A stretch of 6,110 bases of DNA, from assembly GCF_020216885.1 (NCBI RefSeq), contig NZ_JAIWON010000161.1, forward strand, positions 1 through 6,110, read 5' to 3'. The notes under the pieces are model-generated. The model worked only from the letters and a program-made list of their open reading frames with translations. It ran no database searches and had not been told where the DNA came from. This DNA comes from Zymomonas sp. GTDB taxonomy: Bacteria; Pseudomonadota; Alphaproteobacteria; Sphingomonadales; Sphingomonadaceae. The position numbers and the translations under genes are program-made. Numbering within the stretch: the stretch's first letter is position 1; every line of letters begins with the position of its first letter. Shown piece by piece: positions 1-5,825 of this stretch.

Positions 1-86
1 AAGCTATGGGGGTCGCGGTAGCTTGAGGAGGAGGGGGGGGAAGTGCTACCGCCACCCGCTCTGCCGAAATAGGGATATTCATCCAT
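1..86 (-). CDS. Possible 5' end of a gene leaving the left edge
   Basis: An ATG on the minus strand (86-84) opens a frame that stays open to the window edge, giving 28 codons. It begins MDEYPYFGRAGGGS and continues with a Pro/Ser-rich stretch, then SYRDPHS. Support comes from composition: the DNA turns from very AT-rich to GC-rich exactly at this start, and codon third positions are mostly C or T. The Gly/Ser/Pro-rich stretch would be a flexible linker near the N-terminus. Against it, no Shine-Dalgarno sequence is visible upstream (the minus strand there is T-rich), and G/C homopolymers can make a frame look open by chance. The plus strand also has one open frame here, ending in TAA at 86-88, but its Arg/Gly-rich product looks less natural. 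I do not recognise the family. If real, the gene is divergent from the M61 peptidase gene. Confidence 0.38.
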   Translation of the reverse strand, partial: MDEYPYFGRAGGGSTSPPSSSSYRDPHS

Positions 87-149
87 AATAAAAATAGAAA
101 AAAAAGAAAATTATCGTTTCCATTTTTGATCTAATAAATTGCCTCAAAC

Positions 150-180
150 GCTGCACCAAAAGCAGCTTGTTCTTTTTTCT
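150..180 (+). terminator. Weak terminator-like hairpin with T-rich tail
   Basis: GCTGC (150-154), a 7-base loop, then GCAGC (162-166) form a perfect 5-bp GC-rich stem, followed by a T-rich tail (TTGTTCTTTTTTCT). It reads as a plus-strand intrinsic terminator, but the only gene suspected to its left is on the opposite strand, so there may be nothing for it to terminate. It could be chance structure or protect against transcription from the left. Confidence 0.25.
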
Positions 181-274
181 GCTCAAAAAGGCAGAGCAAG
201 CCTTCGTGAAAAAACGCAAAAAGACAAAAAAATTTGCAGCCATAATGAAAAAATAAAAGAAATTTTGAAAATTT

Positions 275-304
275 TTGCCGCTTTTATGTGGAAGCGGATA
301 TTTT
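275..304 (+). promoter_or_regulatory. Candidate sigma-70-type promoter (upstream option) for the M61 gene
   Basis: TTGCCG (275-280) and TATTTT (299-304) are separated by 18 bases; each matches the sigma-70 consensus at 4 of 6 positions. The CCGCTT/AAGCGG hairpin (278-297) covers the spacer. Transcription from here would give a 5' leader of about 95 bases. In DNA this AT-rich such matches arise easily, so this is one of two options. Confidence 0.22.
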
Positions 305-333
305 ATCTATTTACAGTCTCATTGAGACAATCT

Positions 334-363
334 TTGTTGTTTTTAAACAAAAATCAGTAAGAT
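334..363 (+). promoter_or_regulatory. Candidate sigma-70-type promoter (downstream option) for the M61 gene
   Basis: TTGTTG (334-339) and TAAGAT (358-363) are 18 bases apart, 3/6 and 4/6 matches to consensus. The predicted start near 370 gives a short leader of about 38 bases ending at a G-rich ribosome site. Its -35 edge overlaps the first TTGTTT/AAACAA palindrome and its start point overlaps the second, the arrangement expected of a repressible promoter. The match is modest. Confidence 0.3.
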
Positions 364-382
364 GATGTTGTTTTGGAAACAA
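337..382. promoter_or_regulatory. Pair of TTGTTT/AAACAA palindromes, possible operators
   Basis: Two perfect inverted repeats with the same 6-base arms occur in a row: TTGTTT-TT-AAACAA at 337-350 and TTGTTT-TGG-AAACAA at 368-382. Their centres are about 31.5 bases apart, close to three helical turns, so both would face the same side of the DNA. They bracket the -10-like TAAGAT at 358-363 and lie 26-71 bases before the peptidase start. Shared arms plus helical phasing suggest two sites for a dimeric regulator. The regulator is unknown, and AT-rich DNA makes short palindromes common, so this remains inference. Confidence 0.4.
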
Positions 383-407
383 TGATTCAACGGGGGGATA
401 TATTTTT

Positions 408-2342
408 ATGAAGCGTTCCTTGCTATTTTTGCTGGCGACCAGTGCCATCGCTTGGCAGGCGCAAGCGATACCGGCTGGAAATTCTGCACCACAACCTATG
501 GCGATATCTGAAACGATTCCGGCTGCGGTTGACAAGCCTTATCACGGCCTCATTCGTCTTAATGTCGATGCCACAGACACTCAGCGCGGCATTGTTCGGG
601 TAACGGAAACGATTCCTGTTCAGGCTGGCGCGCTGACTCTGCTCTATCCTGAATGGTTGCCGGGACATCATAGTCCGTCAGGCCCCATCGAAAAATTGGC
701 AGGTTTGATTGTCACCGCTAATAATCAGGTTATTCCTTGGCAGCGTGACTCTGTTGATGTTTATGCCTTTCATCTGGATATTCCGGCAGGCGTAACCGAA
801 ATCACCGCTCAATATCAATATCTCTCCCCGACTGCGGAGTCGCAGGGACGAATCCAGTCCACACCGGAAATGGTTAATTTGCAGTGGAATACGCTGGCCT
901 TATATCCTGCCGGATATTTTACTCGCCAAATCCAGATACAGCCGACCGTTATTTATCCAACGGGGTGGAAATCGGCTTCTGCCTTGGAAATTTCTGGCAT
1001 CACGCCTGATGGACAGGCTCCCAATGTTGTCCAATATAAAAACACGGATTTTGATACGCTGATTGATTCTCCGGTAATGGCGGGTCGTTATACGCGGACA
1101 GAAACCCTTGCGCCGGGGGTTCGCCTTAATCTTATTGCAGACAAGCCTGAAGATATGGTGATGACGGACAAGCAGCTTAATGCCCATCGTCAGTTAATCA
1201 CCCAAGCCGTTAAACTCTATGGCGCACAGCATTATAGCCATTATGATTTCTTGCTGGCCTTGTCCGAAAAGCTCGGCGGTATCGGTTTGGAACATCACCA
1301 ATCTTCCGAAGACGGGGAAGGGGCTGATTACTTCTCGAAATGGGATAAATCCGCCGTTGGTCGCGATCTCCTCGCCCATGAATATAACCATAGCTGGAAT
1401 GGTAAATATCGCCGCCCCGCTGACCTTTGGACACCAGACTATAAAACGCCAATGCGAGATAGTCTCCTTTGGGTCTATGAAGGTCAAACCCAGTTTTGGG
1501 GCTATGTGTTGGCCGCACGTTCTGGTCTGTGGCAACAAAAAGATGCGTTGGAAGCCTTGGCTTTGGTGGCAGCCACTTACGACAATCGGGCAGGCCGCCG
1601 CTGGCGTCCGGTGGAAGATACCACTAATGATCCGATTATTTCGCAACGCCGTCCCAAAGCTTGGCTAAGCTGGCAACGTTCCGAAGATTACTACAGTGAA
1701 GGTCAGTTAATCTGGCTTGATGTTGATAGCCTGCTCCGGCAACAGACTCATGGCAAACATTCGCTTGACGATTTTGCGAAAGCCTTTTTCGGAATGCGTG
1801 ACCGTGATTGGGGTGAGTTAACCTATAATTTTGACGATGTTGTCAAAACCTTAAATGACATCATGCCTTATGACTGGGCATCTTTCTTTAACCAGCGTTT
1901 GAATCAACGTTCGACCCACGCGCCTTTAGACTGGATCACGCGCGGCGGTTACAAACTGGTTTACAGTGATGAGCCGACCGACTGGATCAAAGGCGTTGAA
2001 GGCTCGCGCCATATGGCCGAGTTGTCTTTCTCTTTGGGGTTATCGACCTCTGAAAAAGGCAAAGTCTCTTCGGTTATGTGGGATAGCCCTGCCTTTAACG
2101 CTGGATTGACTGTGGGCAGTGAATTGGTCGCGGTTGATGGTCATGCCTTTAGCAATGATCTGTTAAAAACAGCGATCAAAAATGCCAAGGCCAATAAGAC
2201 GCCGATCAAATTGCTGATAAAGCAAGGCGATAATTATCGGGATATCGCGATTCCTTATTATGATGGCTTGCGCTATCCGCATCTTGAGAAAATCGATAAA
2301 ACCCATAGCTATCTCGAGGATTTACTCGCGCCTAAAAACTAA
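408..2342 (+). CDS. Secreted M61-family metallopeptidase with C-terminal PDZ domain
   Basis: A 644-residue exported zinc aminopeptidase/endopeptidase of the M61 (glycyl aminopeptidase) family. Residues 1-20 are a classic signal peptide: MKR, a hydrophobic core, then cleavage after AQA, so the enzyme should act in the periplasm. Residues ~40-205 match the M61 N-terminal beta domain. The thermolysin-like catalytic domain holds GGIGLEHH (290-297), the zinc motif HEYNH (H324, catalytic E325, H328) and WVYEGQT, where E358 is the likely third zinc ligand. The family's YYSEGQLIWLDVD and SLDDF blocks follow at 428-440 and 452-456. A PDZ domain (~541-625, core VMWDSPAFNAGLTVGSELVAVDG) would bind substrate C-termini. 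Length is normal for the family and all catalytic residues are present. The ATG start is preceded by a G-rich ribosome site (GGGGGGA, ~390-398). The gene is monocistronic, closed by a strong terminator. M61 enzymes prefer Gly/Ala at the N-terminus; the physiological substrate is unknown. Confidence 0.95.
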   Translation: MKRSLLFLLATSAIAWQAQAIPAGNSAPQPMAISETIPAAVDKPYHGLIRLNVDATDTQRGIVRVTETIPVQAGALTLLYPEWLPGHHSPSGPIEKLAGLIVTANNQVIPWQRDSVDVYAFHLDIPAGVTEITAQYQYLSPTAESQGRIQSTPEMVNLQWNTLALYPAGYFTRQIQIQPTVIYPTGWKSASALEISGITPDGQAPNVVQYKNTDFDTLIDSPVMAGRYTRTETLAPGVRLNLIADKPEDMVMTDKQLNAHRQLITQAVKLYGAQHYSHYDFLLALSEKLGGIGLEHHQSSEDGEGADYFSKWDKSAVGRDLLAHEYNHSWNGKYRRPADLWTPDYKTPMRDSLLWVYEGQTQFWGYVLAARSGLWQQKDALEALALVAATYDNRAGRRWRPVEDTTNDPIISQRRPKAWLSWQRSEDYYSEGQLIWLDVDSLLRQQTHGKHSLDDFAKAFFGMRDRDWGELTYNFDDVVKTLNDIMPYDWASFFNQRLNQRSTHAPLDWITRGGYKLVYSDEPTDWIKGVEGSRHMAELSFSLGLSTSEKGKVSSVMWDSPAFNAGLTVGSELVAVDGHAFSNDLLKTAIKNAKANKTPIKLLIKQGDNYRDIAIPYYDGLRYPHLEKIDKTHSYLEDLLAPKN

Positions 2343-2344
2343 TT

Positions 2345-2376
2345 TTGATCCATGATGAAAAGCAGTCAGGTATAAA
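2345..2376 (+). promoter_or_regulatory. Weak candidate promoter for alr, overlapping the terminator
   Basis: TATAAA (2371-2376) is a 5/6 match to the -10 consensus and lies in the terminator loop. TTGATC (2345-2350) could be a -35, but the 20-base spacing is too long for a standard promoter. RNA started near 2383 would lack the left arm of the terminator stem and so escape termination. A second option is TTGCCT (2391-2396) with TTATTG (2413-2418), spacer 16, which would put the start point at or almost at the alr GTG. Neither is strong. Confidence 0.2.
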
Positions 2377-2407
2377 GCCGATTTCGGTGCTTGCCTGACT
2401 GCTTTTT
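2358..2407 (+). terminator. Strong intrinsic terminator after the M61 gene
   Basis: AAAAGCAGTCAGG (2358-2370) pairs perfectly with CCTGACTGCTTTT (2394-2406), a 13-bp stem ending in TTTTT (2403-2407). The 23-base loop contains its own small hairpin, CCGA-TT-TCGG (2378-2387), so the structure is a nested stem. It begins 15 bases after the peptidase stop and ends 19 bases before the alr start. It should separate the peptidase transcript from the alr operon. On the minus strand the flanking Ts are fewer, so plus is the likely direction. Confidence 0.88.
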
Positions 2408-2425
2408 CAGTCTTATTGAAAAAGG

Positions 2426-3475
2426 GTGCAGATTTCTTCTCCCCTCCGTCTGGAATTAGACAAATCAGCCCTGATGGCAAACTGGCAAAGTTTGAACCGG
2501 ATAACGGCTGGTCATTGTGGTGCCGCGATCAAGGCTAATGGCTATGGTTTAGGGGCTGAACGCGTTCGTCATTATCTGGCACAAGCCGGATGTCGCGATT
2601 TTTTTGTTTCCAGTTGGGATGAGGCACGCTTACTCGATAGCTCGGAAAAGGATTTCTCCCTCTCTGTCCTTCACGGCCTAAGGGAAGAAGATCTCAGCTA
2701 TGCTCTAAATTCACCGGTCAAGCCTGTTTTATGTAGTCCGGTGATGATTGCGCGCTGGAAAGCTTACGCGCCGAACCGTCCCTGCGATGTCATGGTGGAT
2801 ACGGGTATGAATCGGCTGGGTCTTTCGATGGAAGAGGCGGGTTCCGGCCTGCTTGACGGTCTTTCTATCGATAATATCTTGAGTCATCTGGCTTGTGCGG
2901 ACGATCCAGATCATCCCCTCAATCAAAAACAGCTTGAACGCTTTCGTCTCTTAGCAGCTCGAAAACAGGCGAAATGCTATAGTCTGGCCAATTCTGCCGG
3001 TATTTTTCTCAGTAAAGACTATCATTTTGATCTGGCGCGTCCGGGCTTGGCGCTTTACGGCGGCCTGCCTGTCCCGCAGTCCAAAGATATTCTGAAACCC
3101 GTAGTCGGTATTGCCGCCCAAGCCATTCAGGTAAGAGAGGTCAACGCTGGTGACGCGATTGGCTATGGTGCCTGTTTTTCTGCGCCTCGAAAAATGCGGG
3201 TCGCTATTTTGCATGTCGGTTATGCTGATGGTTATTGGCGGGCTTTCTTTGAAAAAGGCCATGCTCGAAAAGACGGCATTCTATGTCCTTTGGCCGGTCG
3301 GGTTTCTATGGATATGATAACAGTTGCCTTACCGGATACATTGACGGCTAAAGAAGGTGACTGGTTCTCGGTTGATTTTGACTTGCCCTCGGCCTCACAA
3401 CAGACCGGATTATCCCAATATGAATTACTGACGGGCTTGGGGCATCGTTACCAATCTGTCTGGCAGGCAATATAA
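2426..3475 (+). CDS. alr: Alanine racemase (PLP-dependent)
   Basis: Interconverts L- and D-alanine in the cytoplasm, supplying D-alanine for peptidoglycan. The PLP-binding lysine is K36 in AAIKANGYG, on the N-terminal TIM barrel. MVDTGMNRLG (123-132) supplies the conserved arginine R130. The C-terminal beta domain carries the catalytic tyrosine Y247 in GYGACF, then HVGYADGY (263-270) and GRVSMDM (291-297). The 349 residues are at the short end of the usual 350-380, but every active-site motif is present. The start is GTG at 2426: an in-frame TGA at 2417-2419 rules out anything upstream, and the next in-frame ATG (codon 17) would remove the conserved RLELDKSALMANW strand. The only purine-rich sequence before it (AAAAAGG) touches the GTG, so the ribosome site is poor. 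First gene of the envelope cluster; its TAA abuts the next ATG. Confidence 0.95.
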   Translation: MQISSPLRLELDKSALMANWQSLNRITAGHCGAAIKANGYGLGAERVRHYLAQAGCRDFFVSSWDEARLLDSSEKDFSLSVLHGLREEDLSYALNSPVKPVLCSPVMIARWKAYAPNRPCDVMVDTGMNRLGLSMEEAGSGLLDGLSIDNILSHLACADDPDHPLNQKQLERFRLLAARKQAKCYSLANSAGIFLSKDYHFDLARPGLALYGGLPVPQSKDILKPVVGIAAQAIQVREVNAGDAIGYGACFSAPRKMRVAILHVGYADGYWRAFFEKGHARKDGILCPLAGRVSMDMITVALPDTLTAKEGDWFSVDFDLPSASQQTGLSQYELLTGLGHRYQSVWQAI

Positions 3476-4297
3476 ATGCCGCCATTATCTAATAATATAG
3501 AGAGAGGATCAGCATTGCTTTTCCCTATTCGGTGCTTGGCCGCCATTGGTCGCTTGTTTATTGCTTTTTTGGCTGGCATCGGTCGGATAGCCCGTTTCGG
3601 AATGACGATTTTGTTGAGAGGCGCTTTACCGCCTTATTATCCGGGTCGTTTTTTCCACGAATTTTTCGAAATCGGTTGGAATTCTCTTCCGGTTGTGGCC
3701 TTAACCGCTGTTTTTACCGGATCAGCTTTGGCGCAACAGGTCTATGCTGCGGCCAGCCGTTTTTCCGCGCAATCGACTGTTCCGGCGGCGGTTGTCATTG
3801 GTATGGTTCGGGAATTAGGCCCCGTTTTGGTCGGATTGATGGTGGTCGGTCGGGTTACTTCTGCGATTGCCGCTGAATTGGGTGCTATGCGGGTGACCGA
3901 GCAAATTGACGCGATGGAAACGCTGCATACAGATCCCTATCGCTATCTTTTGGCACCCCGTCTTTATGCCGCTACCCTCGCTTTGCCTTTCTTGGTGATG
4001 TTGGCCAATGTCATCGGCATTTTCGGGGGCTATCTTCTTTCGATCAGCAAATTGGGCTTTAACCCTGAAAATTATCTCAAGGTAACACGTGAATTTCTAA
4101 AAGCTGAAGATGTCCATATGGCGCTTGTCAAATCGGCAGTTTTCGGTTTTCTGGTCGCCTTATTGGGCTGTTATAACGGCTTTTTTGCCACTGGCGGCGC
4201 GGCAGGTGTTGGACGTTCAACAACGCGGGCGGTGGTCAGCGCCTTTATCATGATCCTGTTTTCAAATCTGATGATCACCATGTTCTTTTTCGGATAA
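3476..4297 (+). CDS. mlaE: MlaE-type ABC transporter permease (phospholipid/MCE transport)
   Basis: Inner-membrane permease of the MlaE/YrbE (Pfam MlaE) family, which pairs with MlaF to move phospholipids between inner and outer membranes. Hallmarks: GMVRELGPVLVGLMVVGR (109-126), AAELGAMRVTEQIDAME (132-148), and hydrophobic segments around 70-93, 103-124, 165-190, 213-232 and 250-272. The N-terminal ~60 residues include an amphipathic or membrane-inserting helix, as in known MlaE structures. The 273 residues are slightly above the usual ~260. The annotated ATG begins directly after the alr stop with a weak GGCAGG (3462-3467) upstream, implying translational coupling. An in-frame TTG at 3515 has a much better site (AGAGGA, 3503-3508, spacing 6) and would give 260 residues, nearer the family norm. 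The symbol rests on family similarity; YrbE-type paralogues serving other MCE proteins cannot be excluded. Confidence 0.9.
   Translation: MPPLSNNIERGSALLFPIRCLAAIGRLFIAFLAGIGRIARFGMTILLRGALPPYYPGRFFHEFFEIGWNSLPVVALTAVFTGSALAQQVYAAASRFSAQSTVPAAVVIGMVRELGPVLVGLMVVGRVTSAIAAELGAMRVTEQIDAMETLHTDPYRYLLAPRLYAATLALPFLVMLANVIGIFGGYLLSISKLGFNPENYLKVTREFLKAEDVHMALVKSAVFGFLVALLGCYNGFFATGGAAGVGRSTTRAVVSAFIMILFSNLMITMFFFG
3503..3517 (+). promoter_or_regulatory. Good ribosome site and alternative TTG start inside the MlaE gene
   Basis: AGAGGA (3503-3508) sits 6 bases before an in-frame TTG (3515-3517, codon 14). This matches a Shine-Dalgarno far better than anything before the ATG at 3476. Translation from here would drop the 13 polar residues MPPLSNNIERGSA and begin at the hydrophobic LLFPIRCL helix. 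Confidence 0.45.
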
Positions 4298-4305
4298 AGA
4301 TTTTT

Positions 4306-5067
4306 ATGCCTCAGACACAGCCTCTCATCCGAATTCGCGGGTTAAAAAAATCTTTTGGCGACCACGCTGTTTTGCAAGATGTAGATATTGATATCGACAA
4401 AGGACAATCGGTTGTCATTATCGGCCAGTCCGGCGGCGGCAAATCGGTTTTGCTGAAAACCATATTAGGTCTGATCGAAGCGGATGCCGGTTCTATCGAA
4501 ATAGAGGGGCAGGATATTGAAACCATGTCCCAAAGCCAACTGGCCTCTATTCGCGATCATATCGGGATGCTGTTTCAAGGCGGGGCATTATTCGATTCTT
4601 TGCCTGTCTGGCGTAATATTACCTTTGCCATTACCCAAGGTCACTTACGCGATACCGCCAAAATGCAAAAATTGGCGAGCGAATATCTCGCACGGGTCGG
4701 ATTGGATGACCGGATTCTCAATCTCCGTTCTGGGGAATTATCGGGGGGGATGCAAAAACGGGTAGCAATTGCGCGGGCGATTGCAGCTAAACCGGAAATT
4801 CTATTGTTTGACGAACCGACCGCAGGATTAGACCCCATTCGGTCTGATGTCATTGATGACTTAACGCTTAGCCTTGTCCGCGATAATGGCATGACCGCGA
4901 TTACCATTACCCATGACATGGCATCGGTTTGCAAAATTGCAGATAAGATTGCCTTCCTGCATGAAGGGCGGATTATCTGGACAGGTAATACCCAAGATCT
5001 TCGGACAACCGACAACCCCTATGTTCGGCAATTTTTTGATCGCAAAGCCGAGGGGCCTCTTCGCTAA
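4306..5067 (+). CDS. mlaF: MlaF-type ABC transporter ATP-binding protein
   Basis: Cytoplasmic ATPase that drives the neighbouring MlaE permease. All ABC motifs are intact in the 253 residues: Walker A GQSGGGKS (40-47, K46), Q-loop Q91 in LFQGGALFDSL, signature LSGGMQ (145-150), Walker B ILLFDE (165-170, catalytic E170), D-loop GLDP (174-177) and switch H203. The GALFDSLPVWRNI segment after the Q-loop is typical of the MlaF/Ttg2A branch rather than of amino-acid or lipoprotein exporters. Length is normal. The start is ATG, 8 bases after the permease stop, with only a weak AAAGA (4296-4300) upstream, so translation probably depends on coupling. The MCE-domain partner that often follows in this operon (MlaD) is absent: the next gene is on the opposite strand. 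Which MCE protein it serves cannot be seen here. Confidence 0.93.
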   Translation: MPQTQPLIRIRGLKKSFGDHAVLQDVDIDIDKGQSVVIIGQSGGGKSVLLKTILGLIEADAGSIEIEGQDIETMSQSQLASIRDHIGMLFQGGALFDSLPVWRNITFAITQGHLRDTAKMQKLASEYLARVGLDDRILNLRSGELSGGMQKRVAIARAIAAKPEILLFDEPTAGLDPIRSDVIDDLTLSLVRDNGMTAITITHDMASVCKIADKIAFLHEGRIIWTGNTQDLRTTDNPYVRQFFDRKAEGPLR

Positions 5068-5086
5068 TACAATAGTGACTAAAAAT

Positions 5087-5407
5087 TTAGAGATGCTTGT
5101 AAAATACGAGATCAATAAAGAACAAAATATAGCAAAGTGGCCAGAAAAAAAACGACCGAATTCTGTCTTTTAAAAGATGAAAAAACGTTCTGTAAACAGA
5201 CTGATGGGGCATTATCCTTGATAACACCCATTTATTAAGAAGATGTCCGCATAAAAAATAGACGAAAAAAGAGACGATAACAGGCATTATTTTGAAGTTG
5301 GATAAGGTGAAAAGCGCAATAATCCCCATCAAACAGAACAGATAAATGGCAAAAGCTTTACCTGCCGTTATTTCGATAGTTTTTTGGGAGACCTCTGTTT
5401 TTGGCAT
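5087..5407 (-). CDS. Small three-helix membrane protein, unknown function
   Basis: A 106-residue hydrophobic protein that I do not recognise. Predicted membrane helices lie at about 18-38, 40-62 and 83-103, with a basic segment between helices 2 and 3 (R64, H68, R73, H77, K80, R82, R84) and a short polar N-terminus, MPKTEVSQKTIE. The ATG at 5407 is chosen because GGAG (5417-5414) stands 6 bases upstream. The frame also extends to ATG codons at 5419 and 5431 and a GTG at 5434, up to 115 residues, but these have no ribosome site; the sequence encoding the extra residues contains the Shine-Dalgarno itself. The gene is convergent with the MlaF gene, 19 bases between stops. Base composition is more AT-rich than its neighbours, partly because Phe/Leu/Ile codons dominate. 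Two Trp, two His-containing loops and several Cys (25, 53, 92) are visible, but no enzyme motif. It is likely a real gene. Confidence 0.62.
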   Translation of the reverse strand: MPKTEVSQKTIEITAGKAFAIYLFCLMGIIALFTLSNFKIMPVIVSFFVYFLCGHLLNKWVLSRIMPHQSVYRTFFHLLKDRIRSFFFWPLCYILFFIDLVFYKHL

Positions 5408-5498
5408 TCCCCGCTCCATAAATCCGCCCATCACTGAAATGACATTGAAATACGCTATAATATTAAAATTTTAGTGCGTATATATATTTATATATTTC

Positions 5499-5520
5499 AT
5501 ATTATTATTACAAATAATAT
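5499..5520. repeat. AT-only inverted repeat, 8-bp arms
   Basis: ATATTATT (5499-5506), loop ATTACA, AATAATAT (5513-5520). The arms are perfect but all A/T, so the hairpin is weak. It directly adjoins the CCCTATAGGG palindrome at 5525 and overlaps the region where the small membrane gene's promoter should lie. Confidence 0.45.
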
Positions 5521-5521
5521 C

Positions 5522-5550
5522 TTTCCCTATAGGGGAAATTGATTTTTTCT
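5522..5550 (+). terminator. Terminator-like hairpin containing CCCTATAGGG
   Basis: TTTCCC (5522-5527) pairs with GGGAAA (5533-5538) around TATAG, followed by TTGATTTTTTCT. Inside is a perfect 10-base palindrome, CCCTATAGGG (5525-5534). As a plus-strand terminator it is the first candidate downstream of the MlaF gene, about 455 bases after its stop, so the operon transcript would run antisense through the whole small membrane gene. It could instead be a protein-binding palindrome near that gene's promoter. Confidence 0.4.
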
Positions 5551-5586
5551 TGCCTCCGTGCATGATGGGGTAAGTGCAAAATCACG

Positions 5587-5602
5587 AATCTATGGTTAGA
5601 TT
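5587..5602. repeat. Inverted repeat AATCTA-TGGT-TAGATT
   Basis: Perfect 6-bp arms with a 4-base loop (5587-5592 and 5597-5602). No poly-T follows, so it does not look like a terminator. Function unknown. Confidence 0.35.
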
Positions 5603-5718
5603 ACCTCTGATTTTGAATAGGAACAGATATAAAATCATATCCAACATAACAATTGACGATTTTTTAGAAATAGATTTCACCTAGGAAAGGTCATCAAAGT
5701 TCAAGTCTTTTCTAAATA

Positions 5719-5734
5719 TTATGCTGTCGCATAA
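5719..5734. repeat. Inverted repeat TTATGC-TGTC-GCATAA
   Basis: Perfect 6-bp arms with a 4-base loop (5719-5724 and 5729-5734). The plus side is followed by AAAATGG and the minus side by TATTTAG, so neither gives a proper terminator tail. Function unknown. Confidence 0.35.
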
Positions 5735-5825
5735 AAATGGATTATTGATTTTTAAAAAAGATTGAATCTAAATGTTATATCCTTCAGATTGTTGATCTAT
5801 AGCTATCTTAATATTTCTTTTGATA

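Larger units (their letters stand above)
87..407. other. AT-rich divergent intergenic region
   Basis: About 320 bases with long A and T runs and no convincing gene. It contains a GC-stemmed hairpin with a T-rich tail (150-180), a perfect AAATTTT-G-AAAATTT palindrome (260-274), a hairpin CCGCTT/AAGCGG with an 8-base loop (278-297), a GTCTC/GAGAC repeat with a 3-base loop (316-328), and two TTGTTT/AAACAA palindromes (337-350 and 368-382). It should hold the promoter of the peptidase gene and, if the left-edge gene is real, a divergent promoter as well. For the latter, a minus-strand GATAAT at 115-110 is the only -10-like element I noticed, and it lacks a good -35. Confidence 0.6.

Noticed and set aside
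139..360. Plus-strand open frame of 73 codons in the upstream spacer
   Set aside because: TTG start without a ribosome site, Lys/Phe-rich low-complexity product driven by A and T runs, and it overlaps the palindromes and promoter region of the peptidase gene.
1194..1668. Long open frames on both strands inside the M61 gene
   Set aside because: They overlap the catalytic HEYNH region of an intact, well-conserved gene and have no recognisable domains; shadows of its codon bias.
5189..5200. Inverted repeat TCTGT-AA-ACAGA as a terminator for the mlaF operon
   Set aside because: Only 5-bp arms with a 2-base loop, no T-run after it, and it lies within the coding part of the small membrane protein gene.
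5456..5461. Perfect plus-strand TATAAT
   Set aside because: No -35-like hexamer at 16-18 bases upstream, no extended -10 and no gene downstream; expected by chance in this AT-rich stretch.
5582..5647. Minus-strand 21-codon frame beginning MLDMILYLFLF
   Set aside because: Hydrophobic and superficially like a type I toxin peptide, but there is no ribosome site, no charged tail typical of such peptides and no sign of an antisense RNA partner.
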